Shown in pieces: positions 16,003-24,455 of a stretch of 33,139 nucleotides of DNA. Within the stretch, counting starts at the first letter, position 1. Every line of letters begins with the position of its first letter. A program made the position numbers and the translations under genes. The notes under the pieces are model-generated. The model worked only from the letters and a program-made list of their open reading frames with translations. It searched no databases and was not told the origin of the DNA. Origin of the DNA: Prevotella sp. (GTDB lineage Bacteria > Bacteroidota > Bacteroidia > Bacteroidales > Bacteroidaceae); contig JAFUEP010000038.1 in NCBI GenBank assembly GCA_017470345.1, forward strand, positions 1 to 33,139, read 5' to 3'.

Positions 16003-18579
16003 TCATTCATTATTAGCGCGCAGCGCGTCGACCTCGTCCTGCCACTTCGTCAGCTGTGCCGACTCGTAGAACAGCGGGCCGTCGATCTGGTGGACCACCA
16101 GGTCGGAGGCGTTGTAGAGCTGGGTAGAGTTGACGTTGTTGGCATTCTGGATCCAGTATTCGCGGCCGATGATGTTGTAGTTGTCGCCTTTGACGACCGT
16201 GCGGGTGTTGCCCAGCTGGTCGGTGACGGTGAGGCGCTCGTCGTCGGCATTGACGGTGACGCTGAAGAAGCGGTTGTTCAGCGGATTCAGGGTCGACGTC
16301 TCATACTTGACGTTCGTGGTCGGCTCGCCGCCGATGAAGACCGAGTTGTCCTGGATGTGATACTTCATGAAGTTGAGGATGCGGTTGGCCACCAGCGTGC
16401 GGGCCTGCTTGAGCAGCGAGGCGTTGCCGCCGAACTGCTCGGCCGTCAGGTTCTCATAGTCGCTCCAGTCGGGCAGGATGCCCTCCGCGTGGAGCCGCTC
16501 GATCTCGGCATCCGTCGGCACGTAGACCGTGTAGTTGTAGGCATCGAAGAGGCTGCAGTTGTAGTCGGCGCAGGTGAAGCTGCTCATGCGGGCCTTCAGC
16601 AGCGTGTTGGCCGAGCCGCCGTTGTAGAGCAGGCTGAAGAAGCGGCTGCAGTCGTCGCGGCCGTTGAGGATGGAGTAGAGCGAGCGGCGGCTGGTGAGTG
16701 GCATGGTCTCTTCGACGACGTATGACTTGCCGTTGCCCGTGCGGGTCTGGTCGTAGATGGTCTCCACGGTGATGGGCGTCTCGCTCTCTATCTGATAGCC
16801 GCCGGCGAGGGTCATCGCGCCCTCCTGCCCGGCCCGGCCTACCTTGATGACGCTGCCGCCCTTGGTGCGGTAGTAGGTGTGGCCGTCCTCGATGTTGCCG
16901 ACGATGATCAGGTTGTCCAGCAGGTCGCGCAGGCGGTTCTGCACCTGCGCGTCGCTGGCGTCGTTGAGCGAGGTGGCGCCCTCGATGATCTGGTGGCTGT
17001 TCATGTCGTAGTTGTAGCGGTGGGCCCGCACCGTCTTGTAGTCGGTGTCGTAGTAGAACTCATAGAGGATGGTGGTCGAGCTGCCGTACGTGCAGGGGTC
17101 GATGTACTGCAGCATGGCCGTGTTGGTGGGGATGATGAAGCTGTAGTAGGAGTCCATCGAGTTGAGGTAAGGCTCAAACTCCAGTTTCTCGATGGCCCAG
17201 TAGATGACGTTCATCGTCTGCTCGTTGACCAGTGCCGGGAACGACACCGAGGCATAGGCGGCGGGGGTGAAGACGCGGTTGAGCTGATAGACCACGCCGT
17301 TGCAGCCCATGAAGCAGCTGTCGACGTGGGCCGTGGTGATGCCGAGGGGCACCTTCGTCGTGTTGTCGACGATGTTCTTGAACTTCGAGGGCACGGTCTC
17401 GGTGAACGAGCGGATGAGGTTGATGTCGAGCATCTTCACCAGCACCTTCATCGGCACGTTCTCCCACGTGCCGTACATGTCCTGCAGCACCCGTCCGTCG
17501 TGGTTCCACCAGTCGTCGAGCGCCGCATTGTTGGGCACGAGCATGGCGCCGGCGTCGTAGTGCAGGTCGCGTCCGGCCGTGTTGGTGTACATATACTGGT
17601 TCCATCCGGGATCGAAGCTGAGGGTGGCGTCGACGACGTTGCCGTCAGGGTCGGTGTTGAGGGTCGACGTGAAGTATTTCAGCGTGAAGACGGAGTCCTC
17701 GTTGTTATACAGACGGTTGTATTCCTTCGTCGCCTCGTCGTCATAATAGGGTGCGCAGAAGCGGTCGATGAGCGATGCGAACCTCGACATGCCGGCATGG
17801 TTGTGGATGATCTCGGCCATGTTGTCGGCAGCCGTGGCCAGTCCGTCGACCTTGTGGATATAGCCGTTCTTACAGGTGATGTCGGTCTCGATGAGCTTGC
17901 GGCCGTTCACCCACGAGTCGTCGGTCGACTGCGAGGCGCCGTTCGTCAGGACGCTGAGGTCGGCGTCGGTGATGTTGTTTTTGCGCATGAAGACAGGCAG
18001 GAAGTGGATCATCGGCTTCGAGGTGTTGTCGCGCAGCAGCACGATGCCCTCACGGTGGTCACGATACTTGTCCCAGAACGGCGTGTTGGGCATGTCGGCA
18101 GGATAGGCCCTGGCGATGGAGTCGAACACCGAGGCGGCCGTCTCGCGGCGCATGCACTGGCCCCTGAGGGGCGGGTTGCCGCTGACGTTGCTCAGCAGCT
18201 CCACCAGGTAGGCATTGTTCACCATGGCGCTGTTGAGCAGCAGTTTCTTCTGCGCCGTCGTCAGGTCGTCGTAGCGGCTGACGCCCCACGCATTCGAGGC
18301 GAAGAAGTTGTTGTAGATGGCATCGTCGGCCGCGAAGAGCGTCTTACTGCCCGTCTGGCTGAGCACTTCCTTCTGGCCCAGGTCGTCGATGAGCCGCAGG
18401 GTGTAGCTGAAGTGGCCGTCGTCCTGCAGCCGCTCATAGATGGAGTTGCCCAGCCACGAGGGGTCGTCCATGAGTTCGTCCTTGTCGCACGACGCCGTCA
18501 GGGCCGACAGGGCGAGGAGACAGGCAGGAAGGAAGGCATTCATCCGGCCCAAGCCCCTTTTCTGTTGTTTTGTCTTCAT
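16003..18579 (-). CDS. Large multi-FAS1 lipoprotein
   Basis: About 858 residues, starting at MKTKQQKRG (an alternative ATG lies three codons upstream at 18588). The lipoprotein signal ends LTASCDK. The protein appears to be several FAS1 domains in series. The recognisable domain starts and ends include KTLFAADDAIYNNFF and YIHKVDGLA; AMLVPNNAALDDWW and GVVYQLNRVF; YSFIIPTNTAML, then HTYYRTKGGSVIKV; and YTVYVPTDAEIERL with DLVVHQIDGPL. It is the largest of three FAS1 proteins in the operon and the only one without the extra beta-rich tail. It sits 22 bp after a secreted metallopeptidase-like gene and 15 bp before SusC. A surface adhesion or substrate-capture role is inferred. Confidence 0.87.
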   Translation of the reverse strand: MKTKQQKRGLGRMNAFLPACLLALSALTASCDKDELMDDPSWLGNSIYERLQDDGHFSYTLRLIDDLGQKEVLSQTGSKTLFAADDAIYNNFFASNAWGVSRYDDLTTAQKKLLLNSAMVNNAYLVELLSNVSGNPPLRGQCMRRETAASVFDSIARAYPADMPNTPFWDKYRDHREGIVLLRDNTSKPMIHFLPVFMRKNNITDADLSVLTNGASQSTDDSWVNGRKLIETDITCKNGYIHKVDGLATAADNMAEIIHNHAGMSRFASLIDRFCAPYYDDEATKEYNRLYNNEDSVFTLKYFTSTLNTDPDGNVVDATLSFDPGWNQYMYTNTAGRDLHYDAGAMLVPNNAALDDWWNHDGRVLQDMYGTWENVPMKVLVKMLDINLIRSFTETVPSKFKNIVDNTTKVPLGITTAHVDSCFMGCNGVVYQLNRVFTPAAYASVSFPALVNEQTMNVIYWAIEKLEFEPYLNSMDSYYSFIIPTNTAMLQYIDPCTYGSSTTILYEFYYDTDYKTVRAHRYNYDMNSHQIIEGATSLNDASDAQVQNRLRDLLDNLIIVGNIEDGHTYYRTKGGSVIKVGRAGQEGAMTLAGGYQIESETPITVETIYDQTRTGNGKSYVVEETMPLTSRRSLYSILNGRDDCSRFFSLLYNGGSANTLLKARMSSFTCADYNCSLFDAYNYTVYVPTDAEIERLHAEGILPDWSDYENLTAEQFGGNASLLKQARTLVANRILNFMKYHIQDNSVFIGGEPTTNVKYETSTLNPLNNRFFSVTVNADDERLTVTDQLGNTRTVVKGDNYNIIGREYWIQNANNVNSTQLYNASDLVVHQIDGPLFYESAQLTKWQDEVDALRANNE

Positions 18580-18601
18580 ATATGACATAAATTCTGTACT
18601 G

Positions 18602-20917
18602 TTATCGTTTGACAGTTATTTTCACGCTCGATGTCTCGCTGCCGTTGAGACCCTGCATGATGTAGATGCCAGGCGCGATGTCCGAAGGGATCAGGTAGTC
18701 GCCGTCGCGCATAAAACTCTGCTGGCTGACCAGCTGGCCGGCCTGGTTGTACAGACGCACAGGCACCTGCAGCTGCGAGGCGGCGGCGATGTGCAGGGGC
18801 ACGCGCTCGCCGCGCCTGACGACCATCCGTCCGGGCGTGATGGTGAAGCGGGCCGACGGCTGGTCAGCCATGAGGGCCTCGCCGATGCCGTTGATGAACT
18901 CGGTGTCGCGAATCGTCGAGCGGTAGTTATACCACTTCAGCTGGGCCTTGGCGGGCTGATAGACGCCCTCGCCCATGCGCAGCCGGTAGTCGAAGTGCTT
19001 CTTGCGCGTCTCCTCGCCTTTATATATATAATCGGTGTTGCAGACGACGGCGATCACGACGTTGTTGGCCGGCACGGCCTGCAGCTCCATCATGACGTCG
19101 CCCTCGCCCTCGACGGGCTGCGAGTAGAATATCTTGCCCTGCTTGGTGCGATAGCAGAGCATGCACACCATGTTCTGTCCCAGCGGTTTGAAGTGCAGGC
19201 TGACCATCGTGCCGACGTCGCCCTTGACGTGCAGCGGCACCTGGTTGGCACCGCTCCATCCGGGCGTCGTGCGCCATTCGGGGCGCCACCAGCCGGCGCT
19301 GTCGACCTCGTCGCAGCGATACATGTTGGCATAGGGCGTGGCCAGCCAGGGGGCGACCTTCTTCCAGTAGGGGGTCCACTCTTGCTCGACCTTCAGCAGC
19401 CAGTTGTCGTCGAGCAGCTTGCGGCAGGCCGTCGACCACTGGCCCACGTCGATCATGGCCTGACGGGCGCGGTATTCGAGGATGAGGCGCCGCATCTGGC
19501 TGTCGCCCAGCGAGTCGGCCATGCCGTCGAGCACGCGGTTCTTGCAGTAGCGCCATATCCAGGGGATGGAGCCGCGCCCCAGGATCTCGCTGACGAAGTG
19601 GGGGAAGAGCTCACCATACTGCACGCCGCCGAGCATGTTGCGCCAAGTGCATATCTGTCCCGATGCGCCGTACATGTTGACACCCTCGGCCGACGGGCCG
19701 CCGAACGTGTCGTCGAGCAGCCAGCCCGAGTAGCACTCGATGGGCATGAACGGCGCAATCATGTTGCCGGCGCTCAGGTAGCCCATGCTCGTGGGCGTCT
19801 TGCCGCTCTTGACGAGCTCGGCCTCGCCCTGCAGCCACGTGTTGCCGGCCTCCTGATACCAGGCGGAGTTCTTGCATCCCTCCAGGTCGGCAAAGATGGC
19901 GTGGATGCCCTCATGGACGCAGGCGTTCTGCTGGAAGGTCTGGTCGGTGACGGTGTGCTTCCAGTTGGGGTTCGTGTCGTAGGTGAAGGCGGGGTCGAAG
20001 CAGGCGATGGGGTAATAGCTGATGTTGACCATCGGCCACGACGAGCCGTTATACCACGTGGCGCCCTGCCATCCGCCCGTGGCATACATGTCGGCATCGT
20101 CGCTGTTGAGACCGCTGCCGTAGACGTAGACCGTGCTGTAGTATCCGTTGCGGGCGCGCTTGTCGGGCGGCCATCCCATGACGTCGCGGAAGAAGGCGAA
20201 GTCCTCGTTCATCTTGTCGAGCAGGCCCTGCTTGGCCGTCTCAGTGACGTAGGGGTTGGTCGTCGGTCCCCAGGCCACGGCCCACCATCCGTCAGCCTTG
20301 TAGCCCTTGATGTTATTGTTTTCGGGCAGCATCCGCGTGGGCGGATCGAGGGCGGGGTATTCGCTGCGATAGTCGTAGGAGAGTGTCGGCGAATAGGCCG
20401 GCCACTTATAGGGCACCGTCGGGTCGGCATAGCCGAAGATGCGCAGCTCGCGGATGCCGCAGGCCTTGTCGCTCCGCATGTAGATGCGCAGCCGCTCGGC
20501 CGAGAGGTCGACGTCGGTCTTCGACACCTGCTTGTCGTCGGCCGCATTGAGGCCGGGGCCCTGCTGCCACTCGCTGCCGTCCCACCAGGCCACGTAGGCA
20601 TCGGTGGGCAGGGCCAGGCGTTCGTCGGCGGTGGCCCAATAGACGCGTATCTCGCGGTAGACGTTCTGCTGCGCCCACGTGAGCTCCACGTATTCGTATT
20701 GCCCCATGTAGTCGTCGCCGTGATAGCTGCTCCAGTAGTTGCTCTCCGTCGTGCGGTTGTCGCTGACGAGGCTGACGGGGTGGCCCTCGTCGCTGGCCGA
20801 CGCCTCGATGCTGGTGGCCTTCACCGTCAGGTTGGTCAGCGTCTGGCCCTGGACCGTCTGAGTCAGCAGCATGCTGAGTGCGCCGGCGATGATGGCAGCA
20901 AAAGAAGTCAATTTCAT
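18602..20917 (-). CDS. Secreted HExxH metallopeptidase-like protein with F5/8C-like domain and T9SS tail
   Basis: The start is placed at the ATG at 20917 (MKLTSFAAII); the extra 20 residues of the longer frame include the untranslated leader. The protein is 771 residues with a signal peptide ending VQGQ. Residues about 30-165 look like a discoidin (F5/8 type C)-like domain (YVELTWAQQNVYREIRVYW, IRELRIFGYA). HEGIH at 335-339, followed by WYQEAGNTW, gives a possible zinc site. Later text (PYANMY, then GWWRPEW and NQVPL) matches the pattern of the metallopeptidase-like protein at 561-1949. The C-terminal 75 residues resemble a type IX secretion sorting domain (RLYNQAGQLV, GIYIMQGLNG, ending VKITVKR). 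It is the first gene of the operon, just after a strong promoter match. The substrate is unknown. Confidence 0.78.
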   Translation of the reverse strand: MKLTSFAAIIAGALSMLLTQTVQGQTLTNLTVKATSIEASASDEGHPVSLVSDNRTTESNYWSSYHGDDYMGQYEYVELTWAQQNVYREIRVYWATADERLALPTDAYVAWWDGSEWQQGPGLNAADDKQVSKTDVDLSAERLRIYMRSDKACGIRELRIFGYADPTVPYKWPAYSPTLSYDYRSEYPALDPPTRMLPENNNIKGYKADGWWAVAWGPTTNPYVTETAKQGLLDKMNEDFAFFRDVMGWPPDKRARNGYYSTVYVYGSGLNSDDADMYATGGWQGATWYNGSSWPMVNISYYPIACFDPAFTYDTNPNWKHTVTDQTFQQNACVHEGIHAIFADLEGCKNSAWYQEAGNTWLQGEAELVKSGKTPTSMGYLSAGNMIAPFMPIECYSGWLLDDTFGGPSAEGVNMYGASGQICTWRNMLGGVQYGELFPHFVSEILGRGSIPWIWRYCKNRVLDGMADSLGDSQMRRLILEYRARQAMIDVGQWSTACRKLLDDNWLLKVEQEWTPYWKKVAPWLATPYANMYRCDEVDSAGWWRPEWRTTPGWSGANQVPLHVKGDVGTMVSLHFKPLGQNMVCMLCYRTKQGKIFYSQPVEGEGDVMMELQAVPANNVVIAVVCNTDYIYKGEETRKKHFDYRLRMGEGVYQPAKAQLKWYNYRSTIRDTEFINGIGEALMADQPSARFTITPGRMVVRRGERVPLHIAAASQLQVPVRLYNQAGQLVSQQSFMRDGDYLIPSDIAPGIYIMQGLNGSETSSVKITVKR

Positions 20918-20974
20918 AACTGTGGTTAGTTGTAGATATTCTTGTCGTAGGCTGATTTCCTGTCGAAACCCATG

Positions 20975-21005
20975 CAAAGATACATCTTTTTTTGAGTATC
21001 TGCAA
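20975..21005 (-). promoter_or_regulatory. Promoter of the nine-gene operon
   Basis: On the minus strand, CTTG with TTG at 21005-21003 is followed after 20 nt by TATCTTTG (20982-20975). This matches the Bacteroidetes promoter consensus and gives a leader of about 50 nt before the ATG at 20917. Confidence 0.7.
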
Positions 21006-21050
21006 GTGAAATTAAGAAAAAATCACAAGAAAAAGGCGGGGGCTTGCAAT

Positions 21051-21082
21051 ATCGTCTAAAAGAATGGAAAAATCGTCTAAAA
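21051..21082. promoter_or_regulatory. Phased direct repeat between divergent promoters
   Basis: ATCGTCTAAAA occurs at 21051-21061 and again at 21072-21082, 21 bp apart, i.e. two helical turns. The pair sits midway between the leftward promoter (20975-21005) and the rightward one (21116-21146). This is the arrangement expected for a regulator binding as a dimer with AraC-type heads. The 11-mer GGAAAAATCGT overlapping the second copy (21066-21076) recurs upstream of the HTCS gene. Confidence 0.4.
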
Positions 21083-21115
21083 CGTCCTGCCAGCTTATAT
21101 TTTCTCCTTATTTAA

Positions 21116-21146
21116 TTGCCGGTTTTCAGATTTATTTGTATCTTTG
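21116..21146 (+). promoter_or_regulatory. Promoter of the DUF4859-like gene
   Basis: TTG at 21116-21118 is followed after 20 nt by TATCTTTG (21139-21146), a good Bacteroidetes promoter match. The leader to the ATG at 21221 would be about 70 nt. Confidence 0.7.
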
Positions 21147-21220
21147 CCAACAGTTACGGAACTGACCAAACGAAATTACTGCAAACATTTTAAAACATTA
21201 TTAACTAACATCCAAACAGT

Positions 21221-23653
21221 ATGATGAAAACTCTACTTAGAAATCTGCTGACCGCAGTGGTATGCCTGCTCGTCGGAACGACAGCTCAGGCACAACAGTT
21301 CGATGGCAGCGCTGAGCAGTATCCGACGACGGACTACGCATCATCGCCCATCGCATTCAACCTCACCGAGGTGGCCACGGCCCTCGGCACCGACGCCGCC
21401 ACGCTGGGCGCAGCCATCGGCGAGTACATCGCAGCCGAGACGCCCGCCACGAGTCTCTTCTTCGTGCAGCAGGCCGACGGCACTGAGAACTCTGACCCCA
21501 CGGCCGACGCCAACGGCTTCTGGATGGACGCTCAGGGCAACAACGTGGGCTATGGTGAGACAAGTGTCTTCTATGCCAGCCCCGACGTCGACATCGAGGC
21601 CGACGAGTTCGCTTTCTACGTGGGCCAGATGCCCGAAGTGATGCAGGCCGGCGACGCCGCCTCGGCCAAGATCGCCCTGAAGTTCAACGACAAGCAGGTC
21701 GTCTTCGCCATCACGCTCAACGTCATCGCCAAGCCCGTCTACGACATTCCCGAGCCGGCCACGCTCATCGAGAAGGAGGTCAACGTCGTGGGCGAGAAGG
21801 AAGTTGTCGTCGAGCAGTTCCCCCGCGGCGGCTATGACAGCGACGCCGTGAAGGTGGCCCTCGACGACGTCATCGAGAAGCTCGGCCTGCCGACCGTCGG
21901 CATCCTGGTCGACGCCATGGATCAGGTGCTCTACGCCCCCGAATACAACACGGCTGACGTCGAGCAGGGCGGCGGCTTGAAGAAGGACACGCTGAGCAAC
22001 ACCTTCACGGCCGGCGCCCCCGGATTCTGGATGCGCCCCGTGCAGAACGAGCAGGGCGAGGAGACGGGCGAATGCGCATCGGCCGGATGGGGCGACGCTG
22101 ACCGTTTCTTCGCTGAGGCCTTCGGCTTCAATACCGAGACGATGGAGCTGACGTTCAACCTGGGTCAGTATCCCGGCGCCTGCAAGACGAACGACGAATG
22201 GTTCAGCTATGTCTATCTCGTCTATGGCGACAAGGCCTACCGCGTGAAGATCACGCTGAAGGTGCTCGAGGTGGAGCAGGGCACGGGCATGGACGCCTAC
22301 ACGAAGGTGGGCCAGGCTGCCGTCACCGTCAAGCAGGAGCCGCGCACGTCGTGGGGCTCGGTGCAGGTCTATCCTGACCTCGAGGCCATCGCCCAGGCAC
22401 TGGGTTGCGAGGTGTCGGCCATCGGCATGAACGCCCTCGACAACAACGACAACTTCGGACAGACGACAGCCAACAACGGCGGATTCTGGTTCGACGAGGG
22501 CGGCCGCGTCGTGGCCTACGGCAACGGTGCCTTCTACATCGAGCCCGCCGAAGCCAACAACTATTCGACGCTCAACGTCGGACAGGTGCCCAGCACCTAC
22601 ACCTACGGCGACCAGTTCACGGCCAGCCTCTACTTCATGAACGGCGAGAACTACTACCAGTACGACGTCACCCTCCTCATCGACGATCCTGATCTTGTGG
22701 AACACGGATTCGAGAGCGTCACCACGCGCACCTTCGCCCTGCAGTCGCTGCTCTACAACGGCTATGAGGCCATGGACCTCTGCAGCATCGCCATGGATGA
22801 GGTGGAGCAGCTCATCGGCACCGCATCGCCCGTGCTCTACGGTCTGACGCAGGATACCCTCGTGGCCAAGCGCGGCACCTACTCGAAGGACTGGAGCTGC
22901 GACCCGAAACCCGGTTTCTGGCTCAACGCCGACGGCCGCGTCTCTGACTGGTACGATGCTAACGCCCGCGTGGGCATCAGCTTCCTCAGCGACGGCACGT
23001 TCCGCTTCTTCCAGTACCCCAACCGCAACAGCGTCGGCGAGGTGTTCAGCACACAGCTCTTCCTCGTCAACGAGGCCACTGAGAAGATGGTGACCATCAA
23101 CATCAACCTGCGCTTCGTCGACTCGGTCGTAGAGAAGGAGATCGTCGGCAACGAGAACCTCGGCATCCCCGTCTCGACGGATGAGATCGACGTCGTGCTC
23201 GACCTCAGCAAGCCTGCCGAGGCTCTGGGCGTGACCATCGACGACCTGCTCAGCCCCGACAGCTACTACCTGCGTGGACTCACCGCCGACGGCGTCTACG
23301 GCGAGGGCCAGAACGCTGAGAACGGCCTCAGCTTCGACATGGACGGCGGCTACAACGGCTACGGCGACATGTACTTCACCATCGCCCGCAACGGCGACGA
23401 CGTCGTGCTGACCATGTGCAGCAACAACGAGGTGGCCGACGACTACACGGCCAACGGACAGTTCTGCTTCGAGGTCGGCGACAAGCAGTACGTCTACTAC
23501 GTCACGTTCATGGCTGAGCCCGTCTACAACGGCATCCAGACTATGAACTATGAACTCAGAACTATGAACTGCTACGACCTGCAGGGCCGCCGCATCGCCC
23601 AGCCCACCCGCGGCCTCTACATCATGAACGGCCGGAAGTTCATCGTCAAGTAA
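21221..23653 (+). CDS. Secreted five-repeat protein (DUF4859-like) with T9SS-like tail
   Basis: An 810-residue protein with a signal peptide (about 1-25, ending TAQAQQ). The rest is five divergent repeats of about 130-160 residues, recognisable by a GFW-plus-acidic core: NGFWMDAQGN (about 107), GFWMRPVQNE (about 268), GGFWFDEGGR (about 423), GFWLNADGRV (about 564) and GLSFDMDGGY (about 704). This pattern fits what I recall of DUF4859. The C-terminus (YDLQGRRIAQ, GLYIMNGRKF) resembles the short sorting tail of Prevotella secreted proteins. Just before it, TMNYELRTMN is encoded by an in-frame ACTATGA array. It is divergent from the nine-gene operon and shares its control region, so co-regulation is plausible. 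Function is unknown. Confidence 0.8.
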   Translation: MMKTLLRNLLTAVVCLLVGTTAQAQQFDGSAEQYPTTDYASSPIAFNLTEVATALGTDAATLGAAIGEYIAAETPATSLFFVQQADGTENSDPTADANGFWMDAQGNNVGYGETSVFYASPDVDIEADEFAFYVGQMPEVMQAGDAASAKIALKFNDKQVVFAITLNVIAKPVYDIPEPATLIEKEVNVVGEKEVVVEQFPRGGYDSDAVKVALDDVIEKLGLPTVGILVDAMDQVLYAPEYNTADVEQGGGLKKDTLSNTFTAGAPGFWMRPVQNEQGEETGECASAGWGDADRFFAEAFGFNTETMELTFNLGQYPGACKTNDEWFSYVYLVYGDKAYRVKITLKVLEVEQGTGMDAYTKVGQAAVTVKQEPRTSWGSVQVYPDLEAIAQALGCEVSAIGMNALDNNDNFGQTTANNGGFWFDEGGRVVAYGNGAFYIEPAEANNYSTLNVGQVPSTYTYGDQFTASLYFMNGENYYQYDVTLLIDDPDLVEHGFESVTTRTFALQSLLYNGYEAMDLCSIAMDEVEQLIGTASPVLYGLTQDTLVAKRGTYSKDWSCDPKPGFWLNADGRVSDWYDANARVGISFLSDGTFRFFQYPNRNSVGEVFSTQLFLVNEATEKMVTININLRFVDSVVEKEIVGNENLGIPVSTDEIDVVLDLSKPAEALGVTIDDLLSPDSYYLRGLTADGVYGEGQNAENGLSFDMDGGYNGYGDMYFTIARNGDDVVLTMCSNNEVADDYTANGQFCFEVGDKQYVYYVTFMAEPVYNGIQTMNYELRTMNCYDLQGRRIAQPTRGLYIMNGRKFIVK
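23540..23567 (+). repeat. In-frame 7-bp array (ACTATGA)
   Basis: The units ACTATGA, ACTATGA, ACTCAGA and ACTATGA encode TMNYELRTMN at the join between the last repeat and the sorting tail of the secreted protein. The 7-mer is the same as in the intergenic array at 8739-8780. Confidence 0.85.
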
Positions 23654-23678
23654 GCACTACGCGTCCTAAAAACATAAT

Positions 23679-23716
23679 GGGGGCATGGCTTCACATCGAA
23701 GCCATGCCCCCTTTGT
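23679..23716 (+). terminator. Rho-independent terminator
   Basis: A perfect 14-bp stem (23679-23692 with 23698-23711) and a 5-nt loop, ACATC, are followed by TTTGTT. It lies 26 bp after the stop of the DUF4859-like gene. Confidence 0.9.
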
Positions 23717-23813
23717 TCTTAAGAATCAATTTCAAATGATCGTTCCAAATCATGCGCAGCCGCTCTCAACTGGGTTTGCGGACTGATCCGTTTTATCAAT
23801 GCGGCAGGGGCTG

Positions 23814-23846
23814 AAATAAAAAAAGCAGGAGATTTGTCCTGCTTTT
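23814..23846 (-). terminator. Terminator of the toxin-antitoxin operon
   Basis: AAAAGCAGGA (23821-23830) pairs with TCCTGCTTTT (23837-23846) around a 6-nt loop. On the minus strand the stem is followed by a T-run (23820-23814). It begins 3 nt after the toxin stop codon. The stretch between this and 23716 shows no gene. Confidence 0.85.
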
Positions 23847-23849
23847 CTG

Positions 23850-24125
23850 CTATTTATCGTTATAATGGCCTCCAACTTGGATGACCAAAACCGCCACAAC
23901 ATCGTCATATATATCATAGATGACTCTGTCATGCCCTGACAGACGTCTTGAATAGGTCACATTATTACCTCCTTTCAGTGGCTCAGGATGACCAGTGCCT
24001 GTTCGTGGGTGTTCTTCAAGTTCCGGCAACAAATCACGAAGCTTGTTGAAAGACCTGGGGTTAGATTTCTTCCATTTCTTCAATATCCTTTGAACCTCGG
24101 TTGAATAATCAATCCTGTATCTCAT
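23850..24125 (-). CDS. YoeB/Txe-type mRNA interferase toxin
   Basis: A 91-residue RelE-superfamily toxin. In the YoeB/Txe branch these proteins bind the ribosome and cleave mRNA. Family marks seen here are TGHPEPLKG, the SRRLSGHDRVIYDI core, and the C-terminal GGHYNDK with the usual catalytic-end histidine and tyrosine; all are intact. The ATG overlaps the antitoxin stop by 4 bp (ATGA), so translation is coupled. Codon use is more AT-rich than in the surrounding genes, which fits acquisition by transfer. Substrate specificity is taken from the family. Confidence 0.9.
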   Translation of the reverse strand: MRYRIDYSTEVQRILKKWKKSNPRSFNKLRDLLPELEEHPRTGTGHPEPLKGGNNVTYSRRLSGHDRVIYDIYDDVVAVLVIQVGGHYNDK

Positions 24126-24400
24126 AGACTATCCATCCACTGTTGTGCCTCTGAGGCACTGCCAAAACTTCTGGTCTTACCATCCAAGAACTCCTGCCTG
24201 GCCTTTTCAGCAACAGACTGGAAGGACATAGAGCCTACATATTCCTGGAAAGACTTCTCTTCATCTTCAATATCATCAGCAACAGGAGTAAGGACAACGT
24301 TACCCCGTCGGGTTTTTATATAGACATTCTCACCTTGGTGCGCCATGTCGATATACTTGCCCTGATTAGCCCTGAACTGACTTCCTGTTATTATTGTCAT
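24122..24400 (-). CDS. Phd/YefM-type antitoxin
   Basis: A 92-residue antitoxin. I choose the ATG at 24400 (MTIITGSQFR) because the promoter's -7 element lies just upstream, within the longer frame that begins at 24454. The N-terminal part (SQFRANQGKYIDMA, VYIKTRRGNVVLTPV) has the Phd/YefM DNA-binding fold pattern. The C-terminal tail (about 60-92) is the likely toxin-binding part. It normally neutralises the downstream toxin and represses its own promoter. Confidence 0.88.
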   Translation of the reverse strand: MTIITGSQFRANQGKYIDMAHQGENVYIKTRRGNVVLTPVADDIEDEEKSFQEYVGSMSFQSVAEKARQEFLDGKTRSFGSASEAQQWMDSL

Positions 24401-24423
24401 AAATAAAAAATCTTTTGTTTCTG

Positions 24424-24455
24424 CAAAGATAATCCTTTTATCCCAATTCTCCAAA
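24424..24455 (-). promoter_or_regulatory. Promoter of the toxin-antitoxin operon
   Basis: On the minus strand, TTTG (24455-24452), 20 nt and TATCTTTG (24431-24424) match the Bacteroidetes consensus. The leader would be only about 17 nt, and an antitoxin-controlled operator would be expected to overlap it. Confidence 0.75.

Noticed and set aside
182-23795. CTGATCCGTTTT shared at 182-193 and 23784-23795
   Set aside because: A single 12-bp match without further similarity around it; it may be chance.
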